Source: Pyrodictiaceae archaeon (GTDB lineage: Archaea; Thermoproteota; Thermoprotei_A; Sulfolobales; WANQ01). From it: 64,000 bases of DNA. The notes below the pieces were generated by a model. It had not been told where the DNA came from. It did not search any database and saw only the letters and a program-made list of their open reading frames with translations. A program made the translations under genes and the position numbers. How positions within the stretch are numbered: the first letter of the stretch is position 1; every line of letters begins with the position of its first letter. The DNA lies in the NCBI GenBank assembly GCA_015521735.1, contig WANQ01000011.1, positions 46,231 to 110,230 on the forward strand. Direction: 5' to 3'. Below, piece after piece: positions 29,401 through 40,943 of the stretch.

Positions 29401-30433
29401 ACTCTATATCATTGTTTAACGGGTCTATGTATGAATCAGTTATGTTTCTTAGAAACTCGGATCTAGATCCTACTTCAAAGCCTAATAGTTCTCTAAATAG
29501 CTTAACTCTTGTTCCTCTAGGTCTACCCGTAGCGGTTGAAACTATGAGTACGGTATCTAGCTTACTTACCTTGGCCTTTAGCCTACGTTCTAAGGACTCT
29601 ATCTTCTCAGATATTTCTTTTACTAACTTGCTGTCTCCTCTACTCATAGCGGATGCGAATTCACGTCTAGCTTTAACGAGTTCTAATCCTATCTCCAAGT
29701 CGTTTTCATCAAAACCCATGAGCATGAGTAATAGGTCAATGCTTTTACTACTCTTGAGGACCGCGTCAACGTCGTCAACAAATAGGAATTTAAATCTATT
29801 GCCTTTTATGTAGTTAAAGTTTTGTTGCAGGAAACGGCTAGTCGTAACTAGGATGTCGAAATCACCTGTTTGTAGCTTAGCAAGTCTTTCACCACGTTCC
29901 TTTCTGGATATGCGTGAATGAATTGCCAAAACTCTGACATTGACTCCTGCTTTAGAAGCTAAGTCATTTAGTCTATCTTCGGCTTGAATTACTAGAGGTG
30001 TTGTAGGGACAATTATGTATGATTTAGCTTTCTCGTAAACTGCAAAGTATAATGCCATGGCTAATCCGAATAGGGTCTTGCCAACCCCTGTTGGAGCAAC
30101 TATAGCGAAGCTCTTTCCTCGTAGAACTCTTCTAGCCCACATTCGCTGAGAACTCCAGAATTTACTACCCGTTGCCTTCTTAAAGAACTCCTCAAGTGTT
30201 CTCAGCTTCTTTTCTACGTCATAGAGCCACTTGTACTCTTTTAAATTACCTAAGCTTGCTAGTAGCTTCCCTATAGTGATTACATTAAGTCTTCTAAGCT
30301 CTTGTAATGGTAGTTTGTTTCGTGGTAGACATTTATTGCATGGTAGGCCATGGTATAGTCTTAGGTCATCTATTTCTCCACCACAATTAGGGCATGCGTG
30401 CTTGTAGATGCCATGTACATGTAGATTATCCAT
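26480..30433 (-). CDS. rgy: reverse gyrase
   Basis: 1317 aa; helicase domain (APTGVGKTLFGLAMAL, VDDVDAVL) fused to a type IA topoisomerase (GFITYHRTDSTRVSD, GRPSTYAKIIQTI). Confidence 0.98.
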   Translation of the reverse strand: MDNLHVHGIYKHACPNCGGEIDDLRLYHGLPCNKCLPRNKLPLQELRRLNVITIGKLLASLGNLKEYKWLYDVEKKLRTLEEFFKKATGSKFWSSQRMWARRVLRGKSFAIVAPTGVGKTLFGLAMALYFAVYEKAKSYIIVPTTPLVIQAEDRLNDLASKAGVNVRVLAIHSRISRKERGERLAKLQTGDFDILVTTSRFLQQNFNYIKGNRFKFLFVDDVDAVLKSSKSIDLLLMLMGFDENDLEIGLELVKARREFASAMSRGDSKLVKEISEKIESLERRLKAKVSKLDTVLIVSTATGRPRGTRVKLFRELLGFEVGSRSEFLRNITDSYIDPLNNDIEYTVKYLVEKLGDGGLVFVPIDKGVDYAVKLAEYISEHTPLNAKPFYSKEIKALEEFIEGKVNILVGVATYYGVMVRGIDLPARVRYAVFAGVPRLKFSTQLDDPHPVNIFRALTILRDILEGDERKKVETLIARLRRHLQKLSTASLSKLAEMLRSGVEPQTRIDRDFYDALKLVRDLMSREDVRRKLYESPELSIIEVEGKTYILVPDVMTYIQASGRTSRMFAGGLTYGLSVVIVDDPRLFKGLVKRMKWVIEDSEWVNFKELNLNEVLKRIDEDREKVRKVLSGEIKAEVKDLVKTALMVVESPNKARTIANFFGKPSIRTINDVLKVYEVTSGDYILMITASGGHVYDLVKEPRGFLGVEVEEKPGYLRFIPVYTSIKKCLVCGHQFVDERNTCPRCDSTYIKDSKDVVKALRELSSEVDLVLIGTDPDTEGEKIGWDIAVLLSPYTSNIQRIEFHEVTRKAINEALRSIREFNLKLVEAQIVRRVEDRWIGFTLSPLLWYEFWPAYCLTFIMGSKKRKKRDYKCTPGEKQTLSAGRVQTPVLGWVIDRFIEYKKNLKKHYSIDIAYNDSKLTIEFIEDELIGALPSLEVEEIRKQEVEVRKITEKVEELKPLPPFTTDTLLSEASIKYRLSATEVMNIAQELFEMGFITYHRTDSTRVSDTGINVAREYLREKYGDKYKEYFAPRTWGTGGAHEAIRPTRPIDVERLRELIAEGVIQPVRRLTRNHYLIYDLIFRRFIASQMKPAKIKKEVLNVKLGKAIKQLELTIDVIEPGFLEIYPIVDIVKEIPSGKYKIIDVRVSKRSTKPLYSQGDVVALMKKRKIGRPSTYAKIIQTIMQRGYVSETPKQKKLIATQLGRGVYAFLTSLIVEEIAKKAAEEGMTTALDLYNEFKELKKHISEKTIHLLSERVRKLVSEERTRILEQYMDQVEEGKRDYQDVLKELYNEVREISYIIQSFEEKTKSINSNKR

Positions 30434-30616
30434 TCATGCACCCATTGCACTTATATTACTGTGAATAATAAGTTATAGTTAAGGGATTTAAAGGTTATTA
30501 GCAGGATAAGCTATCCCAATCTCTGTAATGTACTGTTTGTTTTAGTTTTACTGAAAAAGTATTAGTTAACTAAAGTAGAGATAATAGTACTATTTCAATT
30601 CCCAGATAATTATTGC

Positions 30617-31381
30617 TTAACCTTCTCCTACAGGTACTTCAACGAATCCTGTTCTGGTTACTCTTAACACCTTATCGTGATGTACTATGATGCCTTTATC
30701 TGTTATCTCAAATGGGTGTCTTCTCATTGAATGCTTTGTTCCCCTCATTTTCCATACTATAAGGCTTCTCTTTAATTCACCATTTATTTCGTCAAGGTCT
30801 AATCTTATAATTCCATCAGCAGCATGTTCTACTCCGGGTCCTCCAAAGCCTCTCTCGGTAACTGAGACTTGGCTTACAAGTATACTTGTTACGCCTAAGC
30901 CGCTTAACACTCTCTTTAACATCATTACTATGCTTCTAGCTACAGATGGCTTTGTTAGATAAAGTGTTGATACAGAGTCTATTACGCCTCGTTGTGCACC
31001 AGTATCTCTAATAGCTTCTTTTAGCACGTCGATAAATAATCCTACATCTGTTGGATCCTTTACTACGTATCTCTCTCTTTTAGCGGCTTCACCTATACCA
31101 CTTGTAAATGCATCAACTATAGCGAAGATTCCTTCTTGCTCATACTTCCTAACATCCCATCCAAATTGCCTCATATTTATTCTAACTTGTACGGGATGTT
31201 CTTCTAGTGCTACATATATTCCTGGTTCACCCATTTGCAGACCATTCCAAAGGTATTGTTGTCCAAATATTGTTTTTCCTGTTCCTGGCCCACCAGATAA
31301 TAGTACTATGTTTCTTCTTGGTATACCTCCATTCAATATTTCATCCATTCCAGGTATACCTGTTTTAACTCGTTCAACCAT
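30617..31381 (-). CDS. KaiC/RadA-like ATPase
   Basis: [38 protein letters not shown]. Confidence 0.9.
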   Translation of the reverse strand: MVERVKTGIPGMDEILNGGIPRRNIVLLSGGPGTGKTIFGQQYLWNGLQMGEPGIYVALEEHPVQVRINMRQFGWDVRKYEQEGIFAIVDAFTSGIGEAAKRERYVVKDPTDVGLFIDVLKEAIRDTGAQRGVIDSVSTLYLTKPSVARSIVMMLKRVLSGLGVTSILVSQVSVTERGFGGPGVEHAADGIIRLDLDEINGELKRSLIVWKMRGTKHSMRRHPFEITDKGIIVHHDKVLRVTRTGFVEVPVGEG

Positions 31382-31471
31382 TATAACTCACCTATCTTAT
31401 AGTTACCTAGAATCTATAGTTATACTGGGAGTATTTAAAGAATTGTAATTATTATAGTAGTAATTTATTAA

Positions 31472-33691
<2,220 letters not shown>

Positions 33692-33827
33692 TCAAGTGTA
33701 AGATAATTCTTTAGCACCAACAATAACTATTTTAATCAGAAACAAGTTTTTCTAATACCAGCAGAATTCTATTAGCTAAAACTATGATAGGCTTAAGCAA
33801 CTAGTTCCATGTGGCTTCAAGAGTGCT

Positions 33828-36305
33828 ATGGGGTCTGCTATGGGTAACGATGATGTCGTAACCTTAAGGGAAGTGGTAAGGAATTATACAAAATATGTTC
33901 CAACAAGTTTCAATAGATTATTAAAGAAGTTGTTTAAAGACATGGAGAATGCTGTAAAAGCACGTCATCGTAGAATGCTAGTTGTATCTGGAGAAGACCC
34001 CTACATCGTGGGAGCTCTCGTAGCAAAAACTCTAGTAATCTTTGACAAATTCTACCGTATAAAGTTAAAGATCAAAGACGAGCTACCAGTACTCTATGTT
34101 TTCCACCACGAATTCGGTGACGCAAGAATAAGAAAAGACATAGTCAAAGAAGTAGTAAAAGAGAAAACAAGAAGTGTTAAACTAAAGATAATAATGTATG
34201 AAGAAAGCGAAGCATACCTAGGTACAACATTTAAAGCACTAGTACTAGACTTAACCAACGATCTCAAACCCAATGATTTAGGTAGACTAGTAGGAACAGT
34301 TGAAGGCGGAGGACTAGTAGTACTAATGGTTCCTAGCTGGAGTAAATGGGATATGATGCTAACATTGTTTAAAAAGACTCTTACAATTCCCCAAAAACCT
34401 GAACCTAGACATATATTCATAACATGGGTTAAAAGAAAAATCATGGAACACGAAGGAATATACGTATACGATGCAGATCAGAAAAAGATACTAAAAGCAA
34501 CACCTTACGAGGGCAGGGAATACATTAAGCGTGAACTCAAGTTCCCAGAGAAAAGAGTGTTTCCCATCGAAGTATATAGTATGGCTTTAACTCAGGATCA
34601 AGTAAACGTTATACACTTACTAGAGGAACTCGTAGAAAAACCACGTAAACGTGTAGCAGTAGTGATTACAGCTGATAGAGGACGAGGAAAGTCGTGTGCT
34701 ACTGGTATAGGTGTTGTCGGCTTAATAAATGAGTTATCTAAGGTTAAGCATAGAGTAAGAGTACTAGTTACAGCTCCAAGTGCTTCAAACGTTCAATCAT
34801 TAATGGAGCTTGCCTCAAGAACACTGGATAAACTAGGCTACAAGTACAAGGTTATAAAACGTGGTGGCAAAATAATAGAATTGAATGGCGATAAGTTTAG
34901 TATAGAGTACTGGGAGCCAATAAATATTCCCAGAATGAGTGCAGACATAGTAGTAGTAGACGAAGCTGCAGGCATTCATGTACCACTGCTACACGCTATA
35001 TGGCTTAACCATAAGAGAACAATATTTGCTACAACAATTCATGGCTATGAAGGAGCGGGTAGAGGCTTTTCAGTTAGATTCCTAAAAAGATTAAAAGAAG
35101 ACCCTAATACAAGGCTAATACAATATGAAATGGAGGAACCAATTAGATACGCTAAGAACGATCCAATAGAAGAATGGCAGTTCAAAACCTTACTACTAGA
35201 TGCTGAACCAGCAGAATTAGATGAAAAAGACCTAGAAGCAATAAGTAAAGGAGAATTTAGGTACATAAAACCAGACCCAGAATGGCTGTTTAGCAAGGAA
35301 GGTGAAGAAACACTAAGACAATTATTCGGTATATACGTGCTAGCACACTACCGGAATGAGCCAGACGATCTAGGAATGATGGCCGATGCACCTCATCACA
35401 TGGTGAGAGCACTAGTTCTTCCTTCAGGAAAAGTTGTATGCTCAGTACAATTAGCAGAGGAAGGACCCATACCAGAAGATATGATAGACGACCTGCTCAA
35501 GGGCGGGCGTATACCGGGAAACATAATACCCGATAGATTTCTCAAGCACGTTAGGATAAGAGACTTTGCACGAACAAGAGGACTTAGAATAGTACGAATA
35601 GCAACTCATCCCATGGTGCAGGGTAGAGGTATTGGTAGTAGGATGTTGGACGAGATATACAGGGAAGCAATAGATAAGGGATATGACTGGATAGGAAGTG
35701 GCTTTGGTGTAAACGAGCCCCTACTAAGATTCTGGTTAAAGAATGGATTCCTACCAGTACACCTATCACCAGATAGACACCCTGTTAGCGGCGAGTACAC
35801 GATATTGGTATTGAAGCCTATAAGCGAGGATGTAAAAAAGATGGTTGAAATAGCTAATAGAGAATTTAGGTGGAAGCTTCTAAACAGCTTACACGATACT
35901 TACCGTGATCTAGAAACAGAAGTAGCATTAATGATACTACGACGACGTGATCCCATAATTCCAGGCTATAAGCCAAGGTTAACAAAGATACAGCAGGATA
36001 GGTTATGGATATACTCGTTTGGACCCATGACCTATGAAGCAGCTTGTGACATTATGTATGAGCTAGCTAAAGCCTACTGGATTATGAGTGAAGATGAAAG
36101 ACCGGAGCTTAGCGATAGAAAAGAATACATACTAGTGGCAAAAATTCTACAAGGCAAGAGTTGGGATAAGGTAGCAGATGAACTAAGAACTAGGAGGGTA
36201 AAGGTGATGGAAGAAGTAAAAGAAATAGCACGTATAATGCTTAAACACTTCTACAACAGAACAGAAGATAGTATACCTGGTGTAGATCTTCAGAGCATTA
36301 GCTAA
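33828..36305 (+). CDS. tmcA: tRNA(Met) cytidine acetyltransferase TmcA/NAT10-like
   Basis: RNA helicase-like VITADRGRGKSCATGIGVVGL plus GNAT segment THPMVQGRGIGSRML. Confidence 0.93.
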   Translation: MGSAMGNDDVVTLREVVRNYTKYVPTSFNRLLKKLFKDMENAVKARHRRMLVVSGEDPYIVGALVAKTLVIFDKFYRIKLKIKDELPVLYVFHHEFGDARIRKDIVKEVVKEKTRSVKLKIIMYEESEAYLGTTFKALVLDLTNDLKPNDLGRLVGTVEGGGLVVLMVPSWSKWDMMLTLFKKTLTIPQKPEPRHIFITWVKRKIMEHEGIYVYDADQKKILKATPYEGREYIKRELKFPEKRVFPIEVYSMALTQDQVNVIHLLEELVEKPRKRVAVVITADRGRGKSCATGIGVVGLINELSKVKHRVRVLVTAPSASNVQSLMELASRTLDKLGYKYKVIKRGGKIIELNGDKFSIEYWEPINIPRMSADIVVVDEAAGIHVPLLHAIWLNHKRTIFATTIHGYEGAGRGFSVRFLKRLKEDPNTRLIQYEMEEPIRYAKNDPIEEWQFKTLLLDAEPAELDEKDLEAISKGEFRYIKPDPEWLFSKEGEETLRQLFGIYVLAHYRNEPDDLGMMADAPHHMVRALVLPSGKVVCSVQLAEEGPIPEDMIDDLLKGGRIPGNIIPDRFLKHVRIRDFARTRGLRIVRIATHPMVQGRGIGSRMLDEIYREAIDKGYDWIGSGFGVNEPLLRFWLKNGFLPVHLSPDRHPVSGEYTILVLKPISEDVKKMVEIANREFRWKLLNSLHDTYRDLETEVALMILRRRDPIIPGYKPRLTKIQQDRLWIYSFGPMTYEAACDIMYELAKAYWIMSEDERPELSDRKEYILVAKILQGKSWDKVADELRTRRVKVMEEVKEIARIMLKHFYNRTEDSIPGVDLQSIS

Positions 36306-36322
36306 TACAAAGTAGTACTTCA

Positions 36323-36826
36323 CTAATGTCTCAACTCCCAAATTAAGTGACGTATTACTGGTAGAATAAGACGTTTTAAAGCTAGTTCTACTGCACTCGG
36401 CGAGCCTGGGAGGGCAAATACTATTCTATCATTTATTATTCTCGCCTTAGCTCTACTAAGCCAAGCCCTTGCTCCAACATCATTCCACGATAAGTATCTA
36501 AACAATTCACCAAACCCAGGTAAATCGTATCCCTTAAACGAATCCACTACATCTACTATAAGATCCTTAGAACTAACCCCTGTACCTCCTGTTACGATAA
36601 CTGCATCAGATACCTCGAGTGCTTTACCAACAGTACTCCTTATTACCTCGTAATCATTAGGGACTAGACTAGTAAACACTAGTTTATGTCCTTCACTAAT
36701 TACTAGGGTTTTAACCATAGGTGTTATCTTGTCTTCAGCTTCACCTCTATATATTCTATCACTTGTAACCACTAAGCCAAAGTTAACTCTATCTACAACT
36801 CTATGTTCATGACTCATGCTCTTCAC
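36323..36826 (-). CDS. moaB: molybdenum cofactor biosynthesis protein MoaB/MogA family
   Basis: VVTSDRIYRGEAED...DAVIVTGGTGVSSKDLIVDVV...FALPGSPSAVELALKRLI. Confidence 0.88.
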   Translation of the reverse strand: MKSMSHEHRVVDRVNFGLVVTSDRIYRGEAEDKITPMVKTLVISEGHKLVFTSLVPNDYEVIRSTVGKALEVSDAVIVTGGTGVSSKDLIVDVVDSFKGYDLPGFGELFRYLSWNDVGARAWLSRAKARIINDRIVFALPGSPSAVELALKRLILPVIRHLIWELRH

Positions 36827-37640
36827 CTGAAACCTCCAATTCCTTCATTAACTCGCTTTCAAGCATTTTAAGCCAAACCTTACGTGGTAGTGCAAAGTCT
36901 TCCTTCCGAGCTCTAATGGGTCCTTCTAACACCATTCCCTTCCCTTTAATAATTTTAACCTCGTACATGCGTAGATCGTGATCGGTTTGCCTCATCTTCT
37001 CAACTATAACGTATCTTCTAAGCATGCCACCTACTACTATACGTCTAAACCTAACTATACCATCAGCTACATGTTCAATACCAAACCCGAACCCAAGACT
37101 AGTTGTAACAGCATACTGGGATACTAGTAATGCTGTAAAATCCCATCTAGTTAAAACTCTTTTAACAAAGTAGCTATACTTCCTAGCCATAGCAGGTTTG
37201 TCAAGCCAGAAAGCACTCATACTGTCAACTACTAGGCGTGCTCTACCATAGCCAAGATACTTCTTAGCCTCTATAATCTTATTAACAAGTTCTTCAACAT
37301 CAAGACTACTAAGACTCCACGGCTCATCGTGACGTCCCATTAAAGCATCAATTATGACTAGTTTACCTTCATCAATAGCTTTACGGAAATCCCATCCAAA
37401 CTGTTTTGCCTGCCTAATAATGCTTTCCCTAGACTCCTCAGTAGTAACATAGATGTTCTTATCACCAACACGTATACCCTCAGCTATAAAGTGTTGACAG
37501 AAAATACTTTTACCAGTACCAGGCTCACCTACAACAGCTACAAAGAAGCCTCTAGGTATACCTCCTTCAATCAATCGGTCAAAACCTGGAATACCAGTGC
37601 TCAGTCTCTCAACATCTTCACTACTAAAGCTGTTTACCAC
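36807..37640 (-). CDS. KaiC-like ATPase (second paralog)
   Basis: RLSTGIPGFDRLIEGGIPRGFFVAVVGEPGTGKSIFCQHFI. Confidence 0.9.
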   Translation of the reverse strand: MVNSFSSEDVERLSTGIPGFDRLIEGGIPRGFFVAVVGEPGTGKSIFCQHFIAEGIRVGDKNIYVTTEESRESIIRQAKQFGWDFRKAIDEGKLVIIDALMGRHDEPWSLSSLDVEELVNKIIEAKKYLGYGRARLVVDSMSAFWLDKPAMARKYSYFVKRVLTRWDFTALLVSQYAVTTSLGFGFGIEHVADGIVRFRRIVVGGMLRRYVIVEKMRQTDHDLRMYEVKIIKGKGMVLEGPIRARKEDFALPRKVWLKMLESELMKELEVSGEEHES

Positions 37641-37738
37641 TTCCTAGTTCCCCTAAAGATAACTTGACTCTAGCTAGACTTATAACATTAAGTACCTCAA
37701 TGTAGGTAATACCTAAATAACACTTAGTATTCAATAAA

Positions 37739-37808
37739 ATTAGCCGATGAGGAGATCCACCGGGTCGACATCTTAGATGAAGCTGGGTCGGCGTCGCCGA
37801 GGCCTAAC
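37739..37808 (+). ncRNA. GC-rich C/D-box-like sRNA candidate
   Basis: TTAGCC-GATGA-GGAGATCCACCGGG-TCGA-CATCTT-AGATGA-AGCTGGGTCGGCGTCG-CCGA-GGCCTAA: C and C' cores with D-like TCGA/CCGA and a flanking stem; GC-rich against an AT-rich background. Confidence 0.5.
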
Positions 37809-37838
37809 AAAATAGCTGTTTTGATAAGAGGATAGAAG

Positions 37839-39179
37839 ATGGCATTAGAGACTCTAAGTAGTATAGAGCAAGTACAGGCTACTAGTATTCAGTGGAGAGA
37901 GCTATACGAGAAAATATTAGAGTACATTGAAGTAGATGATAGAGGGAGAGTTAAACCCAAAAACATAGGTAAAAAGGAGTTCCTCGAACTAGAGGATAAG
38001 CTTAAGGAATCCTTCATATACGATGTATTAGGTATTGATTTAATAAAGGTAGGGTATGAATGGGTAAAGATATTCCTTAACACTATTAGTGAGCTTAAAG
38101 AAAAAGCAGGATTAATGCAAGTTCTATTATCTCGAGAACTATCTAGTTTCGTAGAAGACGTAGTTAGCCATTTAAAGAAGAAGATATTCATCTACACACA
38201 CGATCTTCTAAGAGGGAGACTTAGCCTAGAAGAATATCAACGTAAAGCTAGTGCAGCAATAAGGACTTCTTTTAGAACAAATCTTAGAACAATATATCAG
38301 GACTGGGTATTACTAAGTATATTGACCCATATAGTAGAGGATGGAGGCCTAATAGCATATCCTGAAAACAACTACATATCATTGGAGAGGATGGGTAAGC
38401 AGAAAATAGGAGTAATTCCACCAAACACAATAACATATACCTTAGGTAAAGGATACTTAAGCTTCTTCTTAGAAGCACCAAGACCTATTGGATGGGAGGA
38501 TACAAGTGACTTATCAAGGGCGTGGAAGCTCTACACGGCTCTCAGACCAGATATAATGGTTTATGGCGGTAGAGTACTGAACATACTAACACTATCCAGT
38601 AATCCACCAATAAAAAGACCTAATGTGATTCTTGAGTGCAAAGAGCTAGAAGACTGGTATTTAAGGGTACGAGACATTAAAGGACCACTAGCAAAACCAC
38701 TTACAGCTGAAGAATGGAGGAATAAATGGATAGAAGGATTATGGACTGGACTAGCAGACATCCTAGGTGTTGAAAAAGAGAATCTACAAGAGAAGATAGA
38801 AGAGAGAAGAGGCGTAAGGCTTAAGGAATACCATATTGTAACCCTATATAGAGCATTATATAAGCCAGATAAGATGATCCTTATTTCTAGAGCTAGAATC
38901 CCCTATAACATAAGAAAAGAGTTGGAAGAAGATCATAATATAATTGTTTACGATGACATAGGCTTCAGTAAATATAAGCTTAAAGAAGTTGTTGAAGAAA
39001 TTCTAGCATACGCTAAAGAAGATTCAGAAATGATATTAAAACTAAGCAATCACGTAAGAGTAAAGCTAACACAAGCATACCGTTACGCTGTTGGCAAAGA
39101 GTTCAAGGGATCTATAAGTGATTTCATAGGATATTTAGCTGAATTCTACCTCAAATCCCGGAGGACAAGTGATACTTAG
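37839..39179 (+). CDS. uncharacterised protein with a candidate PD-(D/E)XK nuclease motif
   Basis: 446 aa; RPDIMVYGG...RPNVILECKELEDWY resembles a PD...(D/E)xK core. Confidence 0.6.
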   Translation: MALETLSSIEQVQATSIQWRELYEKILEYIEVDDRGRVKPKNIGKKEFLELEDKLKESFIYDVLGIDLIKVGYEWVKIFLNTISELKEKAGLMQVLLSRELSSFVEDVVSHLKKKIFIYTHDLLRGRLSLEEYQRKASAAIRTSFRTNLRTIYQDWVLLSILTHIVEDGGLIAYPENNYISLERMGKQKIGVIPPNTITYTLGKGYLSFFLEAPRPIGWEDTSDLSRAWKLYTALRPDIMVYGGRVLNILTLSSNPPIKRPNVILECKELEDWYLRVRDIKGPLAKPLTAEEWRNKWIEGLWTGLADILGVEKENLQEKIEERRGVRLKEYHIVTLYRALYKPDKMILISRARIPYNIRKELEEDHNIIVYDDIGFSKYKLKEVVEEILAYAKEDSEMILKLSNHVRVKLTQAYRYAVGKEFKGSISDFIGYLAEFYLKSRRTSDT

Positions 39180-40168
39180 TAACCAGTTTTAGATAGGTCT
39201 TTCACGACGTTGACTACTAATTTCAGTTTCTTCAAAGCTATATCATATGCCTGCCATGGATCGTTTAGTGCGCCTTTAAGTCCCCCAAACCCACAATCAC
39301 CAGAAACATAGTCTACTCTACCCTTAGCTAAGCCAACTATCTTTCTAAGCAAATTCCTTGTCTCATCTAGTCCCTCAACTATAGGCTTCTTAGAACTAAC
39401 AATACCTGGAGCGAGAATCTTATCGTACTCTTCAAGTAGTTTCCATTGGATTACCTTAATATTATCTGGTGAATCCTTGAACTCAAAGTTTAATACATTT
39501 AGTCTATTAACCCTGGATAATAAGTCAAATAATTTATCGGATATACGTCCACAAACATGTATACCTTTAACACTAGATCCCGTAAACTTGTAGAGGTAGT
39601 CGAGTAGGCTAATAATAGAGTCCTCAGTATGCCCATAAAGTATTCTACGTTTACCAACTATTACTCCTAGTATTGGTTCATCAAGTACTATGAAGGTGTA
39701 TCCTAGGTTCTTCATGAACTCTACTGCATTTCTAACATATTCTTTAAAGAAGGAGTATACTACGTCACCTATACTCAGCATTGTGGCTCTAAGCCCCTTG
39801 TTAGGGTCATCAAAGTATATACGTGAGGATAAAGTAAATGCGCCAGTTACTGGTGCACGTATACCTTTAAACTTTAAGCCCAGAGACTTAATGACTTCCA
39901 TGGTTTTTCTAGCTTCAGGTATGTCTATGCTTGGCGGTTTAGCATTAATGAGTACTTCTCTATCTGCAAAGTAGAAACCGCCCTTCTTCTCAACTAAGCC
40001 TCTTTCAACTAAAGGCTCTATGTATATATCAATAAAGCTACGTAGCTGTGGGTAAGGTGGTACATCTAATCCTATGTCGTAGAGATCTCTTAGTATTCTT
40101 TCCTCAGCATCCTTAAAGGGGTCAAGAGGAAAGCTTCCAACATGACTTGTAAGCACTCCTAATACCAC
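39176..40168 (-). CDS. core-MetE-like (C-terminal domain only) methionine synthase
   Basis: LTSHVGSFP, GIHVCGRIS (His-x-Cys), YVSGDCGFGGL (Cys). Beside corrinoid-protein genes. Confidence 0.8.
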   Translation of the reverse strand: MVLGVLTSHVGSFPLDPFKDAEERILRDLYDIGLDVPPYPQLRSFIDIYIEPLVERGLVEKKGGFYFADREVLINAKPPSIDIPEARKTMEVIKSLGLKFKGIRAPVTGAFTLSSRIYFDDPNKGLRATMLSIGDVVYSFFKEYVRNAVEFMKNLGYTFIVLDEPILGVIVGKRRILYGHTEDSIISLLDYLYKFTGSSVKGIHVCGRISDKLFDLLSRVNRLNVLNFEFKDSPDNIKVIQWKLLEEYDKILAPGIVSSKKPIVEGLDETRNLLRKIVGLAKGRVDYVSGDCGFGGLKGALNDPWQAYDIALKKLKLVVNVVKDLSKTGY

Positions 40169-40280
40169 CCTGTGCTGGTTTTCTTTGCCTTATAGGTAAG
40201 CTATAATGGTTTAAAAACGATTAGGTGATGCTACAATTAGTGAGTGATTAGTTAGACTTGGTGGTAAGAGGGGCTATGCA

Positions 40281-40931
40281 ATGGACGTATTGGAGAAGAT
40301 AAAGCAATGCCTAGTAGAACTAGATGGTGACTGCGTTATTGATGGTGTAAACGAGGCTTTACGTAAAGGTATACCTGCAACAAAAATAATCTTAGATGCT
40401 ATGAGTAATGCTATGAAGGAAATAGGTAAACTGTATGAGGAAGGAGAGTACTTTATAGCAGAATTAATTGAAGCAGCAGAAATATTCAAGAATGCAATGA
40501 AAATACTTGAACCAAAACTAAGAGAAGAAGCAAAAAAGATAGGTAAGGGTAAGAAAAGACTACGGATAATCATAGGCACTGTTAAAGGAGATGTCCATGA
40601 TATAGGTAAAACTCTAGTTAAGGTAATGCTTCAAGCAGTAGGACACGAGGTTATTGATTTAGGAGTTGACGTATCAGCTGAAAAATTCGTAGAAGCAGTA
40701 AGAAAATACAAGCCACAAGTCTTAGGAATGAGTGCACTACTCACTACTACCATGACATACATGGAGGAGGTAATTAAGGCGCTAAAACGTGAAGGACTAC
40801 GTGACAAAGTATTCATTATAATTGGCGGTGCTCCAACAACTAAGGAGTTTGCTGAAAAAATAGGAGCTGATGCATGGGCTAGAAACGCGTTTGAAGCAGT
40901 AAAAATCATTGAAGATAAACTCAGTAGCTAA
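40281..40931 (+). CDS. corrinoid (B12-binding) methyl-carrier protein, MtbC/MttC-like
   Basis: GTVKGDVHDIGKTLVKVMLQAVGHEVIDLGVDVSAEKFVEAV: B12-binding DxHxxG motif. Confidence 0.95.
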   Translation: MDVLEKIKQCLVELDGDCVIDGVNEALRKGIPATKIILDAMSNAMKEIGKLYEEGEYFIAELIEAAEIFKNAMKILEPKLREEAKKIGKGKKRLRIIIGTVKGDVHDIGKTLVKVMLQAVGHEVIDLGVDVSAEKFVEAVRKYKPQVLGMSALLTTTMTYMEEVIKALKREGLRDKVFIIIGGAPTTKEFAEKIGADAWARNAFEAVKIIEDKLSS

Positions 40932-40943
40932 GCGTGAATAGAA

